From assembly GCA_030544685.1 (NCBI GenBank), contig CP086683.1, positions 4,092,001 to 4,156,000 of the forward strand: DNA of 64,000 nucleotides, written 5' to 3'. Positions within the stretch are counted from its first letter, which is position 1; each line of letters begins with the position of its first letter. The position numbers and the translations under genes were made by a program. Shown in pieces: positions 54,193-63,472 of this stretch. The notes beneath the pieces are model-generated. The model did not search any database, was not told the DNA's origin, and was given only the letters and a program-made list of their open reading frames with translations. The stretch comes from Pseudomonas sp. B21_DOA. Lineage in GTDB: Bacteria; Pseudomonadota; Gammaproteobacteria; Pseudomonadales; Pseudomonadaceae.

Positions 54193-55106
54193 ATGAATCG
54201 TAATGACCTGCGTCGTGTCGACCTGAACCTGCTGATCGTGTTCGAAACATTGATGCACGAACGCAGTGTGACTCGGGCCGCGGAAAAATTGTTCCTCGGC
54301 CAACCGGCCATCAGCGCGGCGTTATCGCGCCTGCGCAGCCTGTTTGACGATCCCTTGTTTGTCCGCACCGGCCGCAGCATGGAACCTTCCGCACGCGCGG
54401 TGGAAATCTTCGCCCTGCTCTCGCCCGCACTCGATTCGATTTCAACCGCCGTCAGTCGTGCCGCCGATTTCGATCCGGCGACCAGCACCTCGGTATTCCG
54501 CATCGGTTTGTCCGACGACGTCGAATTCGCCCTGTTGCCGATGCTGCTCAAACGCCTGCGCGCCGAAGCGCCGGGCATCGTCCTCGTCGTGCGCCGGGTC
54601 AACTACATCCTGATGCCGGGCCTGCTGGCCTCCGGCGAGATTTCGATCGGCGTCAGCTACACCACCGACCTGCCGGCCAACGCCAAGCGCAAGGTCCTGC
54701 GCCGCAGCGCACCGAAGCTGCTGCGCGCCGACACCGTGCCGGGGCCGTTGAGCCTGGACGACTACTGCGCCCGCCCGCACGCACTGGTGTCGTTTGCTGG
54801 CGATCTCAGTGGTTTCGTCGATGAGGAATTGGAAAAGCTCGGACGCAAACGCCACGTGGTGCTGGCGGTGCCGCAGTTCAACGGATTGGGCACGCTGCTG
54901 GCAGGCACCGATATCGTCGCCACCGTGCCGGATTACACGGCTGAGGCACTGACGGCAGCTGGCGGTCTGCGGGCTGAAGATCCGCCACTGCCGACGCGTA
55001 CGTTCGAGTTGCATATGGCTTGGCGTGGGTCGCAGGACAACGATCCGGGGAGCGGTGGTTGAGGTCGCGGATTCAGATGTTTTTTGGCGATCCGGATAGC
55101 CTGTAG
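54193..55106 (+). CDS. LysR-family regulator; frame break near the C-terminus
   Basis: About 304 residues. N-terminal helix-turn-helix (RRVDLNLLIVFETLMHERSV, AAEKLFLGQPAISAALSRLR) and a co-inducer domain. As given, the frame closes early at 55061; adding one G to the G4 run at 55047-55050 instead gives DPGERWLRSRIQMFFGDPDSL with a stop at 55106, the ending expected for this group. The ATG at 54193 follows AGGA. Divergent from the MDR oxidoreductase, its probable target. Confidence 0.85.
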
Positions 55107-55113
55107 CCCGGAC

Positions 55114-55875
55114 CTACTTGCCGCCAGTCACATCCAGAAAAGTACCCGTGACAAAGGAGGCCTCCGCGCTGGCCAGCCACAAGATGGCCCGCGCCACCTC
55201 TTCCGGCTGACCGCCCCGCCCCATCGGGATCGATTCCTTCACGCGATCCACCCGCCCCGGCTCGCCGCCGCTGGCGTGCATGTCGGTATAGATGTGCCCC
55301 GGGCGAATGCAGTTGACCCTGATCCCTTCCCGCGCGACTTCCTTGGCAAAGCCGATGGTGAAGGTTTCCAGCGCGCCTTTCGACGCTGCGTAGTCGACGT
55401 ATTCATTGGGACTGCCCAGGCGCGCGGAGGCGGACGAAATATTGATCACCACGCCGCCCGTTCCGCCGTGGCGCAGAGACATGCGCTTCACCGCCTGCTG
55501 CGCGCACAGGATCGGCCCCAGAGCATTGACCGCGAAGATGCGCTGCATGCGTTCGAAGCCCAGGTCTTCCATGCGGGACTGTTTCGCCAGCATGCCAGCG
55601 TTATTGACCAGCACGTCGATACGCCCGAATGAACGATCAATGGCCGAGAACAGTTCAGCAACTTGCTCGGGGTCAGCACTGTCGGCACGCACCGCGAGGC
55701 CTTTGCGTCCCAACGCTTCGATATCCGCCACCACCGCCAGCGCGGCGGACTCGCTGGCGACGTAGCTGATGACAACGTCGTAGCCTTGTGCTGCGGCGAG
55801 TCGGGCGGTGGCGGCGCCGACTCCGCGACTGCCGCCGGTGATCAGAATCAGCGGGGCCTGCGAAACGTTATCCAT
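55114..55875 (-). CDS. SDR family oxidoreductase
   Basis: A 253-residue classical short-chain dehydrogenase (glucose dehydrogenase/FabG-like). NAD(P) motif TGGSRGVGAA near residue 17, NNAGM, catalytic Ser in NISSASARLG and YAASK, and C-terminal GTFLDVTGGK. ATG 55875 follows AGGAGA. The gene lies 29 bases downstream of the EamA transporter gene on the same strand, so both may be one operon. Confidence 0.9.
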   Translation of the reverse strand: MDNVSQAPLILITGGSRGVGAATARLAAAQGYDVVISYVASESAALAVVADIEALGRKGLAVRADSADPEQVAELFSAIDRSFGRIDVLVNNAGMLAKQSRMEDLGFERMQRIFAVNALGPILCAQQAVKRMSLRHGGTGGVVINISSASARLGSPNEYVDYAASKGALETFTIGFAKEVAREGIRVNCIRPGHIYTDMHASGGEPGRVDRVKESIPMGRGGQPEEVARAILWLASAEASFVTGTFLDVTGGK

Positions 55876-55904
55876 GCGACGTTCTCCTGAGCAGTCGGGC
55901 TGTG

Positions 55905-56732
55905 TCAGCCGATGATGATGGCGCCGCTGGCGATGACCACGCACGCCAGCATCCTGCGGACGGTGAGCTTTTCACCGAGGAACAAATAGCCGAGCAATGC
56001 GGCAAACAAAACGCTGGTTTCGCGCAAGGCCGACACCGCGCCCAGTGGCGCTTCGTTCATGGCGTAGATAACGATTGCGTAGGCCAGCAACGAGACCAGG
56101 CCGCCGACCACAGCGGTCAGCATTCCGGGCCGTACGGAAAACAGACTGCGAACATCGCGCAGGCCGATATACACCAGCGGCATCAGCACACCCCACAGGG
56201 CGCTCATCCAGACGGTGTAAGCCAGCGGCGCCCCCGACAGCCTGGCGCCAATGCCATCGACCACGCTGTAGGCGGCAATGAAGCAACCAGTGCCCAGCGC
56301 ATATGGCAGGCTCGGCACCGACAGGCTGCGTCCTCGAAAGGCCAGGGACATGATCCCGCCCGACACAAGGCCAATGCCGAGCAATTCGCCGGGGGTAATG
56401 GTTTCGCCGGCAAACAGCGCGGCGCCGAGGGTGATCAGCGCCGGCGACGAGCCACGGGAAATCGGATAGATCTGCCCAAGGTCACCGACCCGATAGCTGC
56501 GCACCAGGAACAGGTTGTAGCCGACATGCAGCAATGCCGACAGCAGCGCATAACCCCAGCTCTCAGGTGCCGGCGGGCTCAAGAAAAGTGCGGCGACGGC
56601 GCAGACGATGGCAATGGCCACGCACATCACGGTCATGGACCAAAGCCGATCGGCGCCGCCGCGCAGCAGCGCGTTCCAGCTGGCGTGCAGGAGCGCGGCG
56701 AACAGAACCAGAAGTACGAGATGGATTGGCAT
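55905..56732 (-). CDS. EamA/DMT family transporter
   Basis: A 275-residue inner membrane protein with about ten hydrophobic helices in two related halves (VLLVLFAALLHASWNALL, and LLAYAIVIYAMNEAPLGAVS near the second repeat). SALRETSVLFAALLGYLFLGE is the typical EamA C-terminal motif. Likely an exporter of a small metabolite; the substrate cannot be inferred. It precedes the SDR gene. Confidence 0.9.
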   Translation of the reverse strand: MPIHLVLLVLFAALLHASWNALLRGGADRLWSMTVMCVAIAIVCAVAALFLSPPAPESWGYALLSALLHVGYNLFLVRSYRVGDLGQIYPISRGSSPALITLGAALFAGETITPGELLGIGLVSGGIMSLAFRGRSLSVPSLPYALGTGCFIAAYSVVDGIGARLSGAPLAYTVWMSALWGVLMPLVYIGLRDVRSLFSVRPGMLTAVVGGLVSLLAYAIVIYAMNEAPLGAVSALRETSVLFAALLGYLFLGEKLTVRRMLACVVIASGAIIIG

Positions 56733-56807
56733 GCGGCATTCTAGGCATCACTGGCATTGGCATTACAGCGAAGTTTCCTCATTGAGACATGAATAAAAAC
56801 TCATACC

Positions 56808-57713
56808 TCAACGCTGGGCGCTCCGCACCTTCAACGCCTCACCAAGTAACCATTCACGAAAATTGACGATATGTGGTTGTGCTTCGATGCCTTTGGGACA
56901 GACGAAATAGTAGGCCAGCGGCGAAGCGAACGGCACATCGAACAGCCTTACCAAGCGGCCGTCGCCGATTTCATTTTCGACATGCCCGCTGCGCACCAGC
57001 GCCACACCCTGGCCGAGCAATGCAGCTTCTACCGTCATATTGGTGTCACCAAACCTGACGCCTTCGCGCAGCGGTAAAAACTCCAGCCCGACGGACTGAA
57101 ACCACACCTCCCATTTCGGCGCCAACTCGGCACCGTCGCGGATAAGTAACGGCATCTGCAGCAACTCCGCGGGACTGCCTGGCCTGCCGACGCGCTGCAG
57201 CAGTTCGGGGCTGGCCACGGGAAACACCTGTTCGCCGAACAGGAACTCTGAATACAGACCGAGGTAATTGCCCTTGCCCAAGCGGATTGCAACGTCCGCT
57301 TCGCCACTGGCGAAGTGGATGATCTTGTCCGTGGTATCCAGCGACACCAACAGCTCCGGGTGCAGGCGCGACAGATTCGGCAAGCGTGGCAGCAGCCACT
57401 TCAAGGCAAACGAATAAGTGGTGCTGACGGTCAGGCGAACCCTGTCCTTTTGCTCGCGCAGGTCCTCCAACGTTGCTTCGAGGCTGGTGAAAAATTCGCG
57501 CACGATCGGCGCCAGCGTCGCCCCCGCTGCAGTGAGGCGTAACGCCTTGCCGCGCTCGAACAACTGCAGCCCCCACAGATCCTCCAGGTGCCGGAGCTGA
57601 TGACTGACGGCGCTCTGGGTCACGTGCAGTTCCTGAGCAGCAGCGGTGAATGTCGGATGTCGGGTGGCCACTTCAAAAGCACGCAGCGTCGCGGTTGGGG
57701 GCAGGTCTCGCAT
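56808..57713 (-). CDS. LysR-family regulator (GcvA-like)
   Basis: A 301-residue regulator of the GcvA/AmpR subgroup: LRAFEVATRHPTFTAAAQEL and VTQSAVSHQLRHLEDLWG form the winged helix-turn-helix, followed by a two-part sensor domain with VSTTYSFALKWLLPRL and ADVAIRLGKGNY. The start used is ATG 57713 (MRDLPPTATLRAF), the normal beginning of the subgroup; an earlier in-frame start is less likely. Target unknown. Confidence 0.9.
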   Translation of the reverse strand: MRDLPPTATLRAFEVATRHPTFTAAAQELHVTQSAVSHQLRHLEDLWGLQLFERGKALRLTAAGATLAPIVREFFTSLEATLEDLREQKDRVRLTVSTTYSFALKWLLPRLPNLSRLHPELLVSLDTTDKIIHFASGEADVAIRLGKGNYLGLYSEFLFGEQVFPVASPELLQRVGRPGSPAELLQMPLLIRDGAELAPKWEVWFQSVGLEFLPLREGVRFGDTNMTVEAALLGQGVALVRSGHVENEIGDGRLVRLFDVPFASPLAYYFVCPKGIEAQPHIVNFREWLLGEALKVRSAQR

Positions 57714-57927
57714 ACAGAGGGGTTCCGGAGATTGGCGAAGGATCAGAGCATGAGTTTCCACTCATGTTAGAGCGAAGTGCCAATGTTTTCAGGCAGACGT
57801 ACCAGGTCACTCTGCCATAACGCGTGATGGCAAAGAGCCGTGACAAATCGCGTGATAGAGATTAGATTACCGCCGCCCCGCCGATGGAGGGTCGGGCATT
57901 CGCATTCAGTTAAGGAAAACGAAGGCA

Positions 57928-58269
57928 ATGGTCTATTGTCGTGCTTGCGCCAAGGAGCTCCATGAGACGGCGCTCACCTGCCCCCAATGCGGGGCGAGCC
58001 AACAGGCCTTTGTGCCATCTTCGCAAGCCGGGACTCCCTGGCTGGCCATCGTTTCGCTGATCTTCGGAACTATCTGCGTTCTTACTCTGTTTGATGATTC
58101 CGATTGGGACTTCGAAACGATCCTCGGCGTCGGACTGTTCAGCGTCGCTGGTCTGGCTTGCGGCATCATCTGCATCAACGAAAACCACCCTGGAAGAAAC
58201 CTCGCGATCGCCGGCATCCTATTGTCAGGTCTAACCGCGCTGGTTCTTTTCTGTCTATCGATCCAATAA
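57928..58269 (+). CDS. Zinc-ribbon membrane protein, DUF4190-like
   Basis: A 113-residue protein: N-terminal zinc ribbon with CRAC and CPQC pairs (residues 4-21), then two to three membrane helices (AIVSLIFGTICVL, VGLFSVAGLACGIICIN, LAIAGILLSGLTALVLFCL). ATG 57928 follows AAGGA/GAAGG. It shares its N-terminal motif with the next gene, 15 bases on, so the two are paralogous at the N-terminus and co-transcribed. Function unknown. Confidence 0.82.
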   Translation: MVYCRACAKELHETALTCPQCGASQQAFVPSSQAGTPWLAIVSLIFGTICVLTLFDDSDWDFETILGVGLFSVAGLACGIICINENHPGRNLAIAGILLSGLTALVLFCLSIQ

Positions 58270-58284
58270 TTTTAGGGAAAAAAT

Positions 58285-58737
58285 ATGAGCATGGTTTACT
58301 GCCGCGGTTGCGCCAAGGAAATCAGTACGCTGGCGCTGGCGTGCCCTCAATGCGGCGCGCCTCAGGCAGCTCCGCAGGCCTACCCAAGCGGCCCTGCCAT
58401 CACGACAGGCAACCCTTACCTTGAGGCGTTGAAGAATTACGCCGTGTTCAACGGTCGCGCCACCCGGCGTGAATACTGGTTGTTCTTCCTGATCAACATG
58501 GGCGTCGCGTTCGTGGTGGGCTTCATTGACGGCTTTGCCAACACCGGTGGCGTTCTGCAAGGCCTTTATAATCTGGCGCTGCTGATCCCGAGCATTGCCG
58601 TCGGCGTGCGCCGTATGCACGACACGGATCGCAGTGGCTGGTGGTTGCTGCTGCCTATCGTCAACATCGTCTTCCTCGCGCAGGACAGCCAGCCTGGGCC
58701 GAACCGCTTCGGTGCCAACCGCAAAGGCATCAACTGA
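58285..58737 (+). CDS. Zinc-ribbon DUF805 membrane protein
   Basis: A 150-residue protein with an N-terminal zinc ribbon (CRGC and CPQC), a Pro/Ala-rich linker, and a DUF805 domain with about three helices (EYWLFFLINMGVAFVVGFI, LYNLALLIPSIAVGVRRMHD, WLLLPIVNIVFL). RRMHDTDRSGWW is the family motif. Function unknown. A terminator follows. Confidence 0.87.
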   Translation: MSMVYCRGCAKEISTLALACPQCGAPQAAPQAYPSGPAITTGNPYLEALKNYAVFNGRATRREYWLFFLINMGVAFVVGFIDGFANTGGVLQGLYNLALLIPSIAVGVRRMHDTDRSGWWLLLPIVNIVFLAQDSQPGPNRFGANRKGIN

Positions 58738-58761
58738 CACCACGGCAACACGCTGATCGGG

Positions 58762-58783
58762 ACGGCCTTCATAGGCCGTTTCT
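58762..58783 (+). terminator. Intrinsic terminator after the DUF805 gene
   Basis: ACGGCCT and AGGCCGT pair around TCAT, followed by a T-rich stretch (TTCTGCATTTCT). Moderate T run, 24 bases after the stop. Confidence 0.7.
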
Positions 58784-58909
58784 GCATTTCTGGCCCAACG
58801 ATTTCCGGTTGCAGTGAATCATTGCGAATCGCGCAACACAGAATTGCTTTGAAGCCGATTGATAGCTACCTAACGAAACGTGCATGCTAGAGGGCTGCCT
58901 CGGCTCTTA

Positions 58910-58926
58910 TATCATTCCGAATGATA
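58910..58926. promoter_or_regulatory. Palindromic operator candidate upstream of mexE
   Basis: TATCATT and its exact inverse AATGATA flank CCG, about 85 bases before the mexE ATG. It resembles a repressor or LysR half-site pair, but does not fit the MexT consensus in full. Confidence 0.45.
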
Positions 58927-59011
58927 GTTACCTTTGCTTCATTCGATTCGTGCCATCACACCCGCGCCGAGCATCATCCGCCCATCTTCAATACTTCGGC
59001 GGATTGCATCC

Positions 59012-60265
59012 ATGGAACAATCACTCAAACATTTGCGCTTCCCGTTGGCCATGCTGGCCGTACTGGTGATGAGCGCCTGCGGCAAAACTCCGGAGACTGC
59101 CGGCGCCCCGCCCGCTGCCAAAGTCAGCGTGGCCAAGGTGCTGGAACAACCGGTCAACGAGTGGGACGAATTTACCGGGCGCCTCGAAGCGCCGGAAACC
59201 GTTGAAATCCGCCCTCGGGTCTCGGGCCAGATCGATCAGGTCGCGTTCACCGAAGGCGCGCTGGTCAAGAAAGGCGACCTGCTGTTCCAGATCGACCCGC
59301 GCCCGTTCCAGGCCGAGGTACGCCGCCTCGAAGCGCTGGTCGCCCAGGCCCGCGCCACCGCCACTCGCAGTGAAAACGAAGCCGCTCGCGGTGAACGTCT
59401 GCGCACCAGCAACGCGATTTCCGCTGAACTGGCCGACTCGCGCACCAGCGCTGCCCAAGAGGCCCGCGCCGCCGTTGGCGCTCTGCAGGCACAACTGGAC
59501 CTGGCCAAACTGAATCTGAGCTTCACCCGCGTGACCGCACCGATCAGTGGCCGCGTCAGCCGCGCCGAAATCACTGCCGGCAACCTGGTGACCGCCGACA
59601 CCACCGCGCTGACCAGCGTCGTCTCCACCGACAAGGTCTACGCCTACTTCGATGCCGATGAACGCGTGTTCCTCAAATACACCCAACTGGCCCGCAATGG
59701 TCAGCGTGGCGCAACGACTCCGGTGTACATGGGCCTGTCCAACGAAGACGGCAACCCGCACCTGGGCCAGATGAACTTCGTCGACAACCAGGTCAACCCG
59801 AAAACCGGCACCATCCGCGGTCGCGCTGTCTTCGACAACGCTGACGGCACCTACACCCCGGGTCTTTACGCTCGCTTGAAGCTGGTCGGCAGCGGCACTT
59901 ACAACGCCATGCTGATCAACGATGAAGCCGTCGGTACCGACCTGGGCAAGAAATTCGTGCTGGTGATGGATGGCGACAACAAGACCGCCTACCGCGCCGT
60001 CGAACTGGGTCCGAAAATCGAAGGCCTGCGCATCGTCCGCAACGGTTTGAACAAAGATGACACGATCATCGTCAAGGGCTTGCAACGGGTTCGTCCTGGC
60101 TCACCGGTCATCCCTGAAGTGATTCCGATGGCCAGCGAGCAGACCCTCGCCGCCCTCGCTCAACAACGTCAAGCGCTGGAAGCCAGCAACCTGCCCAAAG
60201 TTGCCCCTGCCAAGGGCGCATCGGGTTCGGCTGCGAAGCTGGCTGCTACGACCCCACGCGGTTAA
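59012..60265 (+). CDS. mexE: RND efflux membrane fusion lipoprotein, MexE-like
   Basis: A 417-residue periplasmic adaptor. Signal and lipobox VLVMSAC put the acylated Cys near residue 23. Lipoyl motif EIRPRVSGQIDQV, a coiled-coil hairpin (about 95-170) and RVTAPISGRVSRAEI are typical. The overall sequence matches MexE of the MexEF-OprN pump, which exports quinolones, chloramphenicol and trimethoprim in P. aeruginosa. ATG 59012 begins MEQSLKHLRFPLAML. mexF follows by 15 bases. Confidence 0.93.
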   Translation: MEQSLKHLRFPLAMLAVLVMSACGKTPETAGAPPAAKVSVAKVLEQPVNEWDEFTGRLEAPETVEIRPRVSGQIDQVAFTEGALVKKGDLLFQIDPRPFQAEVRRLEALVAQARATATRSENEAARGERLRTSNAISAELADSRTSAAQEARAAVGALQAQLDLAKLNLSFTRVTAPISGRVSRAEITAGNLVTADTTALTSVVSTDKVYAYFDADERVFLKYTQLARNGQRGATTPVYMGLSNEDGNPHLGQMNFVDNQVNPKTGTIRGRAVFDNADGTYTPGLYARLKLVGSGTYNAMLINDEAVGTDLGKKFVLVMDGDNKTAYRAVELGPKIEGLRIVRNGLNKDDTIIVKGLQRVRPGSPVIPEVIPMASEQTLAALAQQRQALEASNLPKVAPAKGASGSAAKLAATTPRG

Positions 60266-60280
60266 GGGACGACAACTCCG

Positions 60281-63200
60281 ATGAATTTTTCCCAATTCTT
60301 CATTTCCCGGCCGATCTTCGCAGCGGTGCTGTCGCTGTTGATCCTGATTGCCGGTGCGATCTCGCTGTTCCAGTTGCCGATCAGCGAATACCCGGAAGTC
60401 GTGCCGCCGACCGTGGTCGTGCGTGCCAACTTCCCGGGCGCCAACCCCAAAGTCATCGGTGAAACCGTGGCCGCTCCTCTGGAGCAGGCGATCACCGGCG
60501 TCGAGAACATGCTGTACATGTCCTCGCAATCGACCGCTGACGGCAAAATCACCCTGACCATCACCTTCGCTCTGGGCACCGACCTGGATAACGCGCAGGT
60601 GCAGGTGCAGAACCGGGTGACCCGGACCGAGCCGAAGCTTCCCGAGGAAGTGACGCGCATCGGTATCACCGTCGACAAGGCTTCGCCAGACCTGACCATG
60701 GTTGTGCACTTGACCTCACCGGACAAGCGCTACGACATGCTCTACTTGTCCAACTACGCGATCCTCAACATCAAGGATGAGCTCGCTCGCCTCGGTGGTG
60801 TCGGTGACGTGCAGTTGTTCGGCATGGGCGACTATTCGCTGCGGGTCTGGCTCGACCCGAACAAGACCGCTTCGCGCAATCTGACCGCCACCGATGTGGT
60901 GACCGCGATTCGCGAGCAGAACCGTCAGGTCGCCGCCGGCCAATTGGGCGCGCCTCCTGCGCCGACCGCACAAAGCTTCCAGCTGTCGGTCAACACTCAG
61001 GGCCGTCTGGTTTCCGAGGAAGAGTTCGAGAACATCGTTATTCGCGCAGGCGACGACGGTGAGATCACTCGCCTGAAAGACATCGCGCGCATCGAACTGG
61101 GTTCCAGCCAATACGCCTTGCGTTCGTTGCTGAACAATCAGCCAGCGGTGGCGATTCCGATCTTCCAGCGTCCGGGCTCCAACGCCATCGACATTTCCAA
61201 CGAAGTGCGCGGCAAGATGGAGGAGCTGAAGAAAGGCTTCCCGCAGGGCATGGACTACAGCATCGTGTATGACCCGACGATCTTCGTCCGTGGCTCGATC
61301 GAGGCAGTGGTTCACACCTTGTTCGAAGCGCTGATCCTCGTGGTGCTGGTGGTGATTCTGTTCCTGCAGACCTGGCGCGCCTCGATCATTCCGTTGGTGG
61401 CGGTGCCGGTATCGTTGATCGGTACATTTGCGGTCATGCACCTGTTCGGCTTCTCGCTCAACGCCCTGTCGCTGTTTGGTCTGGTACTGGCCATCGGTAT
61501 CGTCGTCGACGACGCCATCGTGGTGGTGGAGAACGTCGAACGAAACATCGAGCTTGGATTGACGCCGGTCGAAGCAACCAAACGCGCTATGCGTGAAGTG
61601 ACCGGGCCGATCGTGGCCACGGCACTGGTGCTGTGCGCGGTGTTTATCCCGGCGGCGTTCATTTCCGGCCTCACCGGGCAGTTCTACAAACAGTTCGCAC
61701 TGACCATCGCGATCTCGACAGTGATCTCGGCGTTCAACTCGCTGACCCTGTCGCCAGCACTGGCCGCTGTCTTGCTGAAAAGCCACGACGCGCCGAAAGA
61801 CCGCTTCTCGAAAGTGCTCGACAAAATTTTCGGTGGCTGGCTGTTCCGTCCGTTCAACCGTTTCTTCGACCGCGCCAGCCATGGCTACGTCGGTACCGTG
61901 CGCCGGGTCATCCGTAGCAGCGGCATCGCCCTGCTCCTGTATGCAGGCCTGATGGTGCTGACCTTCTTCGGTTTCTCCAGCACGCCGACCGGTTTCGTAC
62001 CCGGCCAGGACAAGCAATACCTGGTGGCCTTCGCGCAACTGCCTGACGCCGCGAGCCTGGATCGCACCGAAGACGTGATCAAGCGCATGTCCGACCTCGC
62101 GCTGAAACAGCCGGGCGTGGAAAGCGCCGTAGCGTTCCCGGGCCTGTCGATCAACGGTTTCACCAACAGCCCGAACGCCGGCATCGTCTTCGTCACCCTG
62201 AAACCGTTCGACGAGCGTAAAGACCCGAGCATGTCCGCCGGCGCAATTGCCGGTGCCTTGAACGGCCAGTACGCGAACATTCAGGAAGCGTACATGGCGA
62301 TCTTCCCGCCGCCGCCGGTACAAGGTCTGGGCACCATTGGTGGTTTCCGCCTGCAAATCGAAGACCGGGGCAACCTCGGCTACGACGAGCTGTACAAAGA
62401 AACCATGAACATCATCAACAAGAGCCACAACGTGCCGGAACTGGCCGGCCTGTTCACCAGCTACACCGTGAACGTGCCGCAGGTCGATGCCGCTATCGAC
62501 CGTGAAAAAGCCAAGACCCACGGCGTGGCCGTCAGCGACATCTTCGACACCCTGCAGATCTACCTGGGTTCGCTGTATGCCAACGACTTCAACCGCTTCG
62601 GGCGCACCTATCAGGTCAACGTTCAGGCCGAGCAGCAGTTCCGCCTTGAGTCCGACCAGATCGGTCAGCTGAAAGTACGTAACAACAAAGGCGAAATGAT
62701 TCCGCTGGCGACCTTCATCAAGGTCAGCGACACCTCGGGTCCGGATCGCGTGATGCACTACAACGGCTTTATCACCGCGGAAATCAACGGTGCAGCAGCT
62801 CCGGGCTACAGCTCTGGCCAGGCGGAAAAAGCCATCGAGAAACTGCTCAAGGAAGAACTTCCGAACGGCATGACCTACGAATGGACCGACCTGACCTACC
62901 AGCAGATTCTGTCCGGCAACACCGCGCTGTTCGTGTTCCCGCTTTGCGTACTGCTGGCGTTCCTGGTGCTCGCCGCACAATACGAAAGCTGGAGCCTGCC
63001 ACTGGCGGTGATCCTGATCGTACCGATGACCCTGCTGTCGGCCATCACTGGCGTGATCATCTCCGGCGGTGACAACAACATCTTCACCCAGATCGGCTTG
63101 ATCGTACTGGTGGGGCTTGCCTGTAAGAACGCGATTCTCATCGTCGAGTTCGCCAAGGACAAACAGGAAGAAGGCCTCGACCCGCTCGCTGCGGTACTGG

Positions 63201-63472
63201 AAGCCTGCCGCCTGCGTCTGCGGCCGATCCTGATGACCTCGTTCGCATTCATCATGGGCGTGGTGCCACTGGTGTTCTCCAGTGGTGCCGGTGCCGAGAT
63301 GCGTCACGCCATGGGTGTGGCCGTGTTCTCCGGGATGCTCGGGGTGACCTTCTTCGGTCTGCTGCTGACGCCAGTGTTCTACGTACTGATCCGTAACTTT
63401 GTCGAACGCGGCGAGCAGCGCAAAGCAGCCAAGGCGCACTCTCTTCAACAGCCACTGGAGGCGCAACAATGA
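60281..63472 (+). CDS. mexF: RND efflux transporter, MexF-like
   Basis: A 1063-residue inner membrane proton-drug antiporter of the HAE1 family with 12 membrane helices and two large periplasmic loops. FFISRPIFAAVLSLLILIAG is the first helix; the proton-relay Asp pair is in GIVVDDAIVVVENVER, and GLACKNAILIVEFAKD is the matching helix 10 motif. ATG 60281 follows AAGGGAC. Its stop overlaps the oprN start (ATGA). Confidence 0.96.
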   Translation: MNFSQFFISRPIFAAVLSLLILIAGAISLFQLPISEYPEVVPPTVVVRANFPGANPKVIGETVAAPLEQAITGVENMLYMSSQSTADGKITLTITFALGTDLDNAQVQVQNRVTRTEPKLPEEVTRIGITVDKASPDLTMVVHLTSPDKRYDMLYLSNYAILNIKDELARLGGVGDVQLFGMGDYSLRVWLDPNKTASRNLTATDVVTAIREQNRQVAAGQLGAPPAPTAQSFQLSVNTQGRLVSEEEFENIVIRAGDDGEITRLKDIARIELGSSQYALRSLLNNQPAVAIPIFQRPGSNAIDISNEVRGKMEELKKGFPQGMDYSIVYDPTIFVRGSIEAVVHTLFEALILVVLVVILFLQTWRASIIPLVAVPVSLIGTFAVMHLFGFSLNALSLFGLVLAIGIVVDDAIVVVENVERNIELGLTPVEATKRAMREVTGPIVATALVLCAVFIPAAFISGLTGQFYKQFALTIAISTVISAFNSLTLSPALAAVLLKSHDAPKDRFSKVLDKIFGGWLFRPFNRFFDRASHGYVGTVRRVIRSSGIALLLYAGLMVLTFFGFSSTPTGFVPGQDKQYLVAFAQLPDAASLDRTEDVIKRMSDLALKQPGVESAVAFPGLSINGFTNSPNAGIVFVTLKPFDERKDPSMSAGAIAGALNGQYANIQEAYMAIFPPPPVQGLGTIGGFRLQIEDRGNLGYDELYKETMNIINKSHNVPELAGLFTSYTVNVPQVDAAIDREKAKTHGVAVSDIFDTLQIYLGSLYANDFNRFGRTYQVNVQAEQQFRLESDQIGQLKVRNNKGEMIPLATFIKVSDTSGPDRVMHYNGFITAEINGAAAPGYSSGQAEKAIEKLLKEELPNGMTYEWTDLTYQQILSGNTALFVFPLCVLLAFLVLAAQYESWSLPLAVILIVPMTLLSAITGVIISGGDNNIFTQIGLIVLVGLACKNAILIVEFAKDKQEEGLDPLAAVLEACRLRLRPILMTSFAFIMGVVPLVFSSGAGAEMRHAMGVAVFSGMLGVTFFGLLLTPVFYVLIRNFVERGEQRKAAKAHSLQQPLEAQQ

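Noticed and set aside
58905..58935. MexT box upstream of mexE
   Set aside because: ATCA is present but the spacing and second half do not fit the MexT consensus, so only a generic dyad is reported.
60716..63469. A 917-codon open frame antisense to mexF
   Set aside because: It mirrors the codon bias of mexF, has a composition rich in His, Arg and Gln typical of antisense frames in GC-rich genes, and no ribosome site or family match.
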